A stretch of DNA of 64,000 nt, taken from positions 9,566,748-9,630,747 of the forward strand of contig NC_067312.1 in NCBI RefSeq assembly GCF_020740795.1. The letters run 5' to 3'. Under the pieces are notes generated by a model. It made no database searches. It was not told where the DNA came from and worked only from the letters and a program-made list of their open reading frames with translations. Positions 11,970 to 20,200 of the stretch are shown piece after piece; position 1 is the first letter of the stretch, and each line of letters opens with the position of its first letter. A program made the position numbers and the translations under genes. The stretch is from Apus apus. Taxonomy: Eukaryota > Chordata > Aves > Apodiformes > Apodidae.

Positions 11970-11981
11970 GGGAGATGTAGT
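11970..11981 (-). promoter_or_regulatory. ZNF143/THAP11-type promoter motif
   Basis: The minus strand reads ACTACATCTCCC, matching the common vertebrate promoter element ACTACANNTCCC bound by ZNF143 and its partners. It lies in the core of the CpG island, about 200 bp upstream of the inferred MYORG exon 1 donor. Confidence 0.6.
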
Positions 11982-12150
11982 TCGGGTCCCCGCCCGCCCC
12001 GTCGCCGAACCCGGCGGCGGCGGCGGCAGCACCAGCCCAGGCGGGTGGTCCCGGGGTCTCTCCGGGGCTTGGAGTCGCTGAGGGTGCCTGGGGGGGCGGG
12101 TTGGAGGTCTGGGGGTGCCCGGGGAGGGGGAGACTGGAGCTGTGGGGGTG

Positions 12151-14161
12151 TCTGGGGGCACTTGGTGGGAGCACCCTTGGGAGGCACATGCGGTGTGGCG
12201 CTGGTGGGGCTGTGCTGGCATGCTCTAGGTCATCCAGCTGCTGGTAAATGGGAGTTTTGCGCGGTTTTCCGTGCCCCACGAGGGGTTTGGCTGCTGGGCA
12301 GGGCGTGGCATTGGTGCTGCCCCACAGGGCCCCAGGCCGTTCTGTGCTGGAGCATCCCTCCCCTGGAAAGCCCTGGGTGCTGTTCCCCACTGCGACTGTG
12401 CTCCCAGATCTTAGTCAGAGAAGGGCGTTTCATGTCTTCATTAATTACGCTTTCAAATCCCCCTCCTTATTTAGCTTGTGTCCGCGCTCGGCATCCCAGA
12501 TGGATGGCAGATCTTCCTGGATAACTTGGCAAAAGCAATCATGTTCTAAGCAGCCCAGCACGAAGCTGACAAACAGGGGTAAAAATGACTGCTTCTATTT
12601 CTGGCTGTGTTACTATGCTCTGAGAGCTGTTCCTTGAGAGCTTTCTTGGTCTCCAGCTTGCTGGTGGTGACAGCGTACCAGCCCCCGAGGGCTGTTGAAG
12701 TGCCCACCAAGCCAACAGTTGCTGAAGTTTCTCCTCACTCCCCAGGGACTTCCCAAGACTGTAGGAAAGAGTCTGAGTGGAACAGTTGCTTGATCCAGTT
12801 TTAATGAAAGCCTATCTTGGCTCTTTACCAGCCACACAGGGAAGTTGAAACTTCTGATGTAAACTCAGGGTTGAGGATGAAGCTGCCTCTCTGGACTCCT
12901 GCTGTCTTCATGAAGTGGCTTGTGTCCCACCTGGGAGAGCAGATAAAGGTATCAGCCATAGGAGAATGAAACTCCAGTGAGAAAGAAGAGTAGAAAACCT
13001 GCTTCTGGCTGCCAGCATTACTTAGGGGAGAGCAGCAGACATGCAGGTGGCCCCATCCACTTTGGTGTGTGTCTTTAGGCACTGAGACCAAAGCAAAGCC
13101 TGAGTAGAAGAGTTGATGTTCCTTGGCATTGCTGTTTCAGTGAGATGCTTCCATTGAGTCTCCCACCCTGCAAATAGCCACTCTGTCTTGCACTGTCATT
13201 TTCCTAAAACCTTCATTCTCAGTGTCATGCCAGTCCAGGAATATCTGCAAGTTTCTCAGTGGAGAATACCATGAGAAGCATCTCAGGCATAGGAAAATAG
13301 GAACATCTTATGGGATACCCAGCTCTCTCTGTTAGTTTTCATTGTTATTCAATTTTAGTTTCTGGGCTCAGGTACTTGAAGCCAATCACAAATTTTCTGC
13401 AAAGTCTGACACCTTATTTTGGCTGGCAGGGAGTTGATTCAGCAGCAGAGTGATTATTAAGCTGGTTGAACAGCCTCCTCTCCCCTGAGCCAAAAAAAGC
13501 TGCCTCAGCAATGGAAACATCCTAAAGGTAAACATGTGAAGATAAAAAGGTGCTGCCAGACCTGCAGTAGGTGAAGGACAGGGCTGATTACCACATAACA
13601 GCATGACCAGGGAACAGATTCTTGGATAAGAAGAACAAACAATGACAGCAGACAAAAAAAAACCCAAAACAAGAGCAGCACAAGAAACACTGATGTGTCA
13701 CCAAAATCTGGGAGATGGTAAGTGACATGCAGCTGGGCTCAGGGGTACCAGCAGGATTTCAGGTGCTGTACAGTCCCAAGGGCTGCTGGATGAGATCAAG
13801 CACAGCAACGCCTCTCCTGGGAGTAAGTTTGTCAGCTGCTTCTCCACAGGTAGCATCAGCGCTCTCCAACAGCTCAGCATCACAGGGATGTTCTGCCCTC
13901 CCTGGTCACATCCACTTAGCATGTGAGATAGAGGTGCAGAGGCTGCATCTCTGCCTGCATGGGCACTGTGATGGGACCCGCTACCCCTTGGGGTCTGCAG
14001 TCTGTACTGTTGTCTCCAGAATTGTCTCCAAGCAATTTTGTGTGAAACCCTAATGAAACGAGAGCTAGTGGCTGGCTGGCATCAGGAAAAAAATAGCAGG
14101 CAGGTTGCAACCAGCTGGGAGCATTCCCCCTCCCCACCCCCGACCCTGAACCTCTCTGCAC
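12151..14161. other. Intergenic, nothing recognised
   Basis: This covers the far side of the CpG island and the DNA downstream of the SPMIP6 stop codon. I see no exon-like sequence, known repeat or RNA gene. The SPMIP6 3' UTR must lie in its right part (below 14162), but no canonical AATAAA is present near it. An ATTAAA on the minus strand at 12800-12805 is the first candidate and is rather distant. Confidence 0.5.
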
Positions 14162-14248
14162 CTAGGGCTGATGAATGGGGATGGCTGGATGCAATCTGTA
14201 GATGTACAGAACAGCACTCTGGGGCTGTAACTGCAGCATGGCATGCTC
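14162..14248 (-). CDS. SPMIP6: SPMIP6 coding exon 6 (C-terminus)
   Basis: 28 codons plus TAG (14162-14164), entered in phase 0. It encodes EHAMLQLQPQSAVLYIYR followed by a proline-rich end, LHPAIPIHQP. The human protein ends with a similar Ala-Val, hydrophobic, Pro-Ala-Val/Ile-x-Pro-Ile-x-x-Pro tail of the same length, so this is taken as the true C-terminus despite low identity. Confidence 0.8.
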   Translation of the reverse strand, partial: EHAMLQLQPQSAVLYIYRLHPAIPIHQP

Positions 14249-14392
14249 CTGCAAGAGACAGAAGCGGCAGAATGAGCAGTGGGCCCCAAGGACAAGGGAG
14301 GTGGGGTCCCTCCCAATCCAAGGCAACCCATCCCAAGCCATCCCATCCCTACCCAACCCATCCTGTCCCAGTGGAAGCCATTCCAACCTTAC
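14249..14392 (-). other. SPMIP6: SPMIP6 last intron, in-frame and stop-free
   Basis: 144 bp, bounded by GTAAGG and by a strong acceptor, TTCTGTCTCTTGCAG. The length is a multiple of three with no stop in the coding frame, so retention would give a 301-residue protein. It holds a CCCATCC-type minisatellite (14310-14370). Confidence 0.75.
14310..14370. repeat. CCCATCC-type minisatellite
   Basis: Imperfect repeats of aacccatccc, ccatccc and cccatcc within the last SPMIP6 intron. Confidence 0.7.
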
Positions 14393-14601
14393 AGCCTTCT
14401 CTCCTAGTGCATGGAGATGTCTTCTGATGTTAAGGGTCCCATCAGTGTGGTAGTCCAACCCATGCAGGCAGTAGAAGCGACCAGAGCAGGGGCTGTAGTA
14501 GCCCTGGCAGGTTCCTTTCCCTGTCACTGTGTACAGAGGCTGCAGGGACGGCGGCGAGTACCGTGACAGCCTGTGCAGGATGTCTATCATCGCCTCCCTC
14601 T
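14393..14601 (-). CDS. SPMIP6: SPMIP6 coding exon 5
   Basis: 209 nt, acceptor GGCTTGCAG, donor GGCT|GTAAGG, phase 1 in and phase 0 out. It encodes EREAMIDILHRLSRY, then the cysteine-rich core GYYSPCSGRFYCLHGLDYHT and the end HALGEKA. The G-Y-S-CSGR-YCL-G-DYY segment is the conserved C-terminal signature of the family. The GCT before the donor departs from consensus, so some read-through into the 144-bp intron is conceivable. Confidence 0.9.
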
Positions 14602-14730
14602 CTGCAAGCCAAGGAATAGATGCAGAAAGGGAAGGGTGGGAAGGAGCAGCCAGCCTGTCAGCCAGATGGATGCCAGCATGGCACAGGCACAGCTACAGCT
14701 GGAGTACAGGGAGAGGGCGAGATAAGTTAC

Positions 14731-14806
14731 CACATTGATTGAGGCAGGTGGGTTTCGGGGGGTACAGCACAGGTATGCTGTGCAGGAAGGTCTCCATCCT
14801 TGCCTC
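14731..14806 (-). CDS. SPMIP6: SPMIP6 coding exon 4
   Basis: 76 nt, acceptor CCTTGCAG, donor TGTG|GTAACT, phase 0 in and phase 1 out. It encodes EARMETFLHSIPVLYPPKPT plus CLNQC. EARMET directly after LPK (end of exon 3) is the conserved family junction. Confidence 0.92.
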
Positions 14807-14922
14807 CTGCAAGGAATGATGGTAGCCCTTGCAGGATTGCCACCCATTTGCTGCAGAGCCCAAGGTGCCACTGGCACCTGAGATGGCTGCAGGCTGAGGG
14901 GACCAGGGGGTCTGAACTCTAC

Positions 14923-15035
14923 CTTGGGCAGGAATGGGAGGTAACAGGAGTGCTTACTCCAGGCTGCACTGTTGTAAGGACCGGTTCTCCAGGTGATGTA
15001 GTTGTTCTGATTGACAAAAAGTGGCTTGTACTTCT
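14923..15035 (-). CDS. SPMIP6: SPMIP6 coding exon 3
   Basis: 113 nt, acceptor TTGCAG, donor AAG|GTAGAG, phase 1 in and phase 0 out. It encodes EKYKPLFVNQNNYITWRTGPYNS followed in the same frame by AAWSKHSCYLPFLPK. The pattern EKY...W...PYNS...W-K-Y-LP-LPK matches the human protein and is the core signature of the family. Confidence 0.92.
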
Positions 15036-15558
15036 CTGCAATGCAAAAGCAACAGGCAGGGCTGTCCTGTGGAGCTGGGGACCCTGGGGGACAGCCAGAC
15101 AGAGTCCTGACTGTTCCCTCTCTCCCTGAAGTACAATGCCACAGGGTCAGTGGTCATGTCAGAGATGCTGCTCCTGGGTTTCCTGTGGTGGAGGTGACAC
15201 CCACCACTTTCATCCAGCTCTTCAGTTGCTCATCCCTGCCCTTCCAGTCTTTGTCCCTGGGGGGCTTACAGGGGTGCCAGGAGAGTGTTCCCTGGACAGC
15301 ATCTACCACCAGGTGGTATTTAGAGGCCACTGGGGGAGAGAGCCCTGGGGACCTGTGGACATCCCTGGGACATGTCACTGTGAGCGCAGGGGTGGTGGTG
15401 GGCAGCCATGGCAAAGCCACACATGCAGATGCCAGGGGAAGGTCCCTTTGCCACAGTGGGGAGGAAGCAGGATGCAAAAGGGTGGATGAACAGAGCTGCT
15501 CTCCCCGTGGGGATGTGCCCTGTGTGACACAGGGGGACAGATGGGACCCCAGCAGTAC

Positions 15559-15700
15559 CTTTGGACATGTTCAGCCATGGCTTCTCAGGGTAGCAGACAG
15601 TGTTGATGGTGTTCTTGTAGTACTCCTGCAGCATTGTCTTAATCAGCTCCTGAGGCTTACCTTGGCTGGCTGAATTTTCTGGTGGTGGTGACCATAATCC
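15559..15700 (-). CDS. SPMIP6: SPMIP6 coding exon 2
   Basis: 142 nt, entered in phase 0 after TTTGTAG and left in phase 1 before GTACTG. It encodes 47 residues starting GLWSPPPENSASQ and containing IKTMLQEYYKNTINT and CYPEKPWLNMSK. This is the least conserved part of the protein, placed between the conserved N-terminal block and the EKY block. The exon is supported by splice signals, frame and order. Confidence 0.85.
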
Positions 15701-16878
15701 CTACAAAGACCAGGGGGTGAGGAGGGACAAGCAGGCCATGCAGCAGTGCCTGCCTTCCTGGTCATCGGAGCACACAGTGAAGCTGATTACTAGGCATGAT
15801 CTAATGCTGGAGATGCATCTGGAGATCTGAGCACCAAGTCCCCCCCTTCACAATGTGTGGGCATGGGGGTCCTAGCAGCACTGGGATTCCCCCCCCGCCC
15901 TAGTCCCCTCTCCCCCTGAAACCAAGGGACAGAGAATGGCTGAACATCATTGGCTCCTCTCACCCAGGGCGTTCATAAGCATCTGGGTACTTGGCAGAGT
16001 GGGAGATGGGCTGGGTGCACTGGGGTAACCAGTTATGGGGCCAGCAGGCATTGGGAAGGGAGTTACAGGACCAAACAACGTCCTACAGATAACAAAGCCC
16101 AAGAGGGCTGGGGTCTTGCTGGGCAGATGGGTGCCCTATTTGCATGAGCCATTTATGTCCCTGCAAAGTAGGGATATCCATCTCCAAGCCCTCTGCTGGC
16201 TCCCTCATTATAATGCACATGGTAATGAGGCTGCAAGAGAGGAACCAGTTTGCAGCATGCTTTGTATTGGAGCCTGCACACTTCTTAGCTCACATGGGGA
16301 AAGCTGCATGTCCCACAGACCTCTCCCCCGTGCAGTGAGGCCATGGCTCAGGAATCCTTTCTCCTCCAGGACTAGGGCTGGGAAGGGTTTTTCAGTACTC
16401 AGATCTCCCCCTGGTCCTTCACATGGTCCCTCTGTCATGGAAGGTCCCCCAGCCAGAACTAAGCTGAGGCTGCAGGCTGCATGTCGAGGCAGCTCTCAGA
16501 GCCACCCAACCTGCCCCTTCATCAACACCATGTCCCACACCAGCCCTGGGCTGAGCCCTGCCTCAGTTTCTCCTTCCTCAGCAGATCCTGCCCCTTGTGC
16601 ACTCTGAAACCTACTGACGGTTGGGGCTTGACGTGTGATGGAGCTTGTGCTGGTGACTGCCAGCCCCGAGAGCCTGAAACCCCTGCGGGGTGCAGCTCCA
16701 GGGGACAAGAAGCCAGCGAGCACAGGCCATGGGGTTAAAACACTTTTCTCACCGGGGAGTATGACCCCCTCATTACACATAGGCAGCAGTCCCCATGCCA
16801 CCCCCCCTGCCCAGCACTGAGCACCCGCAGCTGGGTGGAGGAAGAAACCCTGAGGTTTCCTCCCCCTGCTGCATTTAC

Positions 16879-17013
16879 CTGTGTCAGTAACTCGAGTCCT
16901 CTCGGCTGCATAACGACAGCGTCTTTGATGGTCTTTCGGACAGAGCATGGTGGGCGGTATGAGTCCGTGTAGGTGCTGACAGGGGTCTTGTGTTTTTTGT
17001 ATTGAAGGAACAT
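16879..17013 (-). CDS. SPMIP6: SPMIP6 coding exon 1
   Basis: 45 codons from ATG (17011-17013) to the donor CAG|GTAAATGC, phase 0. It begins MFLQYKKHKTPVSTYTDSYR and ends GLELLTQ. The MFL start and the TPxSTYxDSYR block are characteristic of the family N-terminus. The preceding bases contain an in-frame stop (TAG in GGGCTAGAGCACC), which fixes this ATG as the start. Confidence 0.93.
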
Positions 17014-17170
17014 GGTGCTCTAGCCCTCTGGGACAGGAGTGCTTGGAGTACCAGAGGGTCCCGGGGAATGCCCCACTGGATAAGCAGCACTGGGTGGGAC
17101 TTGCAGCCCAGACAGGAAAGGGAACAGGGCTGCTGCTACTGCTCTGCCAGCCCAAGGTGATGCTTATGTC

Positions 17171-17184
17171 ATTGGGTGAGGTCA
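17171..17184 (-). promoter_or_regulatory. CCAAT box and CRE-like site upstream of SPMIP6
   Basis: On the minus strand TGACCTCA (17177-17184) is followed at once by CCCAATG (CCAAT at 17171-17175), 158-171 bp upstream of the SPMIP6 ATG. TGACCTCA differs by one base from the CRE TGACGTCA; CREM acts through such sites on many spermatid genes. The transcription start is unknown. Confidence 0.3.
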
Positions 17185-17250
17185 CAGTGTGAGAGCAGGG
17201 GGGTCTGGTGGCTTTCTGGCACACCCATAGCTACGCTGTGGTTCTAACAG

Positions 17251-20200
17251 AGGGCAGAGCAATTGCTGCTTGCATCCCTCCACAGGCTGCACCCTCCTGG
17301 CTTTGTCCTGGCTCCCAGCTTCTTGCCCTCCTGCAGGCAATTACCTTAACAGTGGTAGGAAACATTTTCAGCTGGTCCTGGTGAAGTTAATTTTATCTGG
17401 GGAGGTGCAGGAGCAGTGGTTGTGACTTCTCCAGACCCTCTGTCTTGTATTTCCTCGGAAACCCTGCAGCGACCCACACAGCACTGCACCACACCAGTGC
17501 ACAGCACCAAACATTACTGTCACAGTCTGCTGGGGTAGCCAGGGGAATTACTGCCTGCTCTGTCTCCCCTTTTTAATTAAAAAGCCAGATATAGGTGATC
17601 CTGTGTGACTTGTTTGCTCTTCTGTCCTGAGTGAGGGGTTCTGCAGTCAGAGTGAGTGATCCTCATCCATCTCAGTGGAGAGAGGCAGCTGGGTTATGCC
17701 AGGGAAGGATCTGCATGAACTGGGTTTGCTTTTTCCCAAGCTGGAGAGTTGAGCAGAAATCCCTGCACCTGCAAGAACCCTGCTCTGGCCTGGCTTGTCA
17801 CACAGGGCCAATTCAGAGCCTTGCTCTGCTCCTGGCTCTGGCACCTCTGCTGTGCTTTTGGAGGACCAGTGAAGACCCATGCCCATCTTGGCAGGGTGCA
17901 TGACAACCCACCCCACTGAAGGGCTGCAGAGCCTTGCTCGGTCTGCTGTGGGTGATAGTGGGGCTGGGCAGCCCGAGGCACCCAAATGCCTCCAGGCAAA
18001 CTTGGTTCTCGTACTGTTAGAGATGAAAAGAAGAAAAAAAGCTGCCTTTGATTTTCACATCCTGCTGGTCTCTGTTGAGCCAGGCTTTGGGTCTCCATCC
18101 CTCATTGTCTCCTGGGAGGTAGTGGGAGGCTGGAAGTGTGGACACTGAGGTGTCTACACTCCCACCTCAGCTCTGTGGCCTTGGTGCACCCCAGGGAGCA
18201 AGACCAGGATAAATAAATTTTTAAAATCAGGTTTTATACAGAGAAGTGGAGTCCAAGCCTCTCAGTTGGGGAAAGACTAAATTCTGCACCAGACCAGTGC
18301 CAGCATGAGCCACTGACACCCCCATGGCTGTCCCCTGTCCCTGGCAGTCCCTGGGTTTTCCAGGAGCTGGCACTGGATTCTAAAATCAGCACTTGGCTCT
18401 TGTGCCAATGGCTTTGAGGGGCAGAAACAGCTGCAAGGCTGGAGGAAAAGTTACTTCACCCATCAGTGTTGTCCTGATGCAGCACTTCTTTCTGCTGCTG
18501 TCGCAGGCCAGATGCAGGAGCCCAGTCCAGCCTGAGACATCTTGCAGCTCCCTTGGGGAGAAGGGTTTCCTGATTGCTGTCTGTTTGCTGGCTGGCCCCG
18601 GGGGGTTTACCTGTGCTGTACAGCACATTTCCACACCGGCCACTTCTGCTGTGCCCAGGCAGGCTGGTACTGACCAGGATGTTAAGGCTGGCACCCCCTG
18701 ATTTCAGTATCTGCAGCTGCTGGGGGCTCAAAGGAGATGCTGCAGGTTGTACCCACTCACCCCAGTTTGCTCCAAGGAAAAAGGCTGGCAGGCTGGTTTT
18801 CATATGTATGCTTTTTAATATCATTAATTTTGTTACACTACACACAACCAGTAACAATGATAAATACTGCAATGGAAATGTTAAAAAAAAAATATTATAC
18901 ACATTTCATGTTTTTGAAAAAAACCCCCACCTTTTAAAATAAATTAATGCATAAAACTGATGGTAGAAAAAAAAGAAAACCCAAAACAAACCACAACACA
19001 ACTGATCTGTTTAAGGCAATACTCTACGTGGACAGGAACAGAAGTACAACAGTGTGCTACATGTTCTTAACAGGAAAAAGAAAAAAAAAAACCCATACAA
19101 GATGCAGATTGATGCTTCAGGAGTGAAAAAACTCCCAAAGCCAGATAATAAAACCAATGGCCAAGTTAAGTGCAGCATTAATACACTCTGCATGTCAAAC
19201 GATTAGCAGGTTCCTAACATGGACTAAGGTCAAGCTACAACAAATTTATCTTCCTAATTAAAAGGTTATTCAGGTCAAACCCTACATTTAACTCTACTTT
19301 GCATTTGGCTGTTTCAGCTATGTTTTACTATATGCAAGGGCAGCTGGAAATTAATCTCCTGCTCTGAGATTAATGCAAAGGTTGGGAGTTCTCTCTTCCT
19401 GAAAGGTATTTCCATTAAATATATCCAAAAAGGATCTCCCTTTTGGTGACCCCCAAATGCCTCCTGCCACCTCCTCCCCTGGGCTGCCTGGCACCACATA
19501 GGGAAAGGAGACCTGGGAAGCATTTGCTTGGGTTGAGCTTTTTCCAAGCTAAAGACACGAGATGACATAGATTTGATCTGGACTTGGAGGACTGCTGTTT
19601 CCCTGACTGCCAGAAACATGTATCTGGAGCCTGCTGAAAGCACTTTGCCAGCTTGGGAGAAACCCAGCCTGTGTCCAGGCTCTGGATACAGCCACTGCAT
19701 TTGCTATTAAAGTTGATGCAAAGCTCCATACCTGCCCAGACAGCCAATTAACCCCAATTATTAATGCAGCCCAGAACTTGGCCACTGGAAGGTGGGCAAT
19801 ACTCGTAATGCCAAAAATATCCCCCTCTCCCTCCAAAAAAGAAACAAAAAGGGACAGTAGCCACTTCCTGCCAGCTTCCCCCTGTGGATCCCCATCAGCT
19901 GCCACCCATGCAAGATGAGCAGCACCAGATCTCACCAGCATTGACCCAGCTCATTCCCAGTAAGGTGCATGTCTGCAAGGTGCTGCCAGGGGGCAAAGAA
20001 GGTTCTTGGGACATGGTCAGAGCCTCCTGTACTGCCCTGCTAGAGTGTGTGCAGAGGAAAGAAACCCAAATGGAGTTACTAGACTTGTGATGGCCAAGAG
20101 CTCTCCTGGCTGCCTTGGGTTTGGGTGGGAGAGACAGATGCAGAACTGGGCTGAGAGTCACTTCGGTGCAACTGCCTCTGGTGCTCGTCGTAAGTGCATG

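Larger units (their letters stand above)
11270..12150. promoter_or_regulatory. CpG island, probable MYORG promoter
   Basis: The densest GC and CpG stretch of the window. It includes GC-box-like runs (ccccgcccgcccc at 11989-12001), a (cgg)n run near 12013-12024 and a repeated cgaaccgccccc unit at 11890-11945. It contains a ZNF143-type motif and, on the minus strand, a GTAAGT donor. Its position and orientation fit the noncoding first exon of MYORG, whose coding exon starts 11 kb away. No plus-strand gene is evident, so bidirectional activity is possible but unsupported. Confidence 0.75.
14602..16878 (-). other. SPMIP6: SPMIP6 introns 1-4
   Basis: Introns are 16878-15701 (1178 bp), 15558-15036 (523 bp), 14922-14807 (116 bp) and 14730-14602 (129 bp). 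The longest holds no exon-like or repeat sequence that I recognise. Several long plus-strand open frames cross these introns and exons, but they are antisense shadows. Confidence 0.7.
14162..17013 (-). other. SPMIP6: SPMIP6 gene, coding span
   Basis: Span of six coding exons on the minus strand, previously C9orf24/SMRP1/NYD-SP22. Joining them gives 253 residues with consistent phases 0, 1, 0, 1, 0 and GT-AG introns, against about 262 residues for the human protein. In mammals the protein is spermatid- and cilia-associated (manchette-related; sperm microtubule inner protein). Its neighbours MYORG and FAM219A are the same as in human 9p13.3, which supports orthology rather than a paralogue. Confidence 0.92.

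Noticed and set aside
11278..12081. 267-codon plus-strand open frame in the CpG island
   Set aside because: Same GC-driven effect; no recognisable domain.
10821..12221. 466-codon minus-strand open frame
   Set aside because: Low stop density caused by the CpG island. The product is Pro/Gly/Arg low-complexity and the frame crosses the inferred promoter, first exon and intron.
14162..14590. Reading SPMIP6 exons 5 and 6 as one uninterrupted exon
   Set aside because: The middle 48 codons are minisatellite sequence between good splice signals, and the spliced form fits the human length and tail better. Kept as a possible retained-intron form.
15011..15673. 220-codon plus-strand open frame
   Set aside because: Antisense to SPMIP6 exons 2 and 3 and their intron; no motif.
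16496..17224. 242-codon minus-strand open frame over SPMIP6 exon 1
   Set aside because: A different frame from the conserved MFLQYKK frame and continuing into the intron.
19982..19996. CTCF-like site (tgccagggggca)
   Set aside because: Matches only the core of the motif; a match this short is expected by chance in 64 kb.
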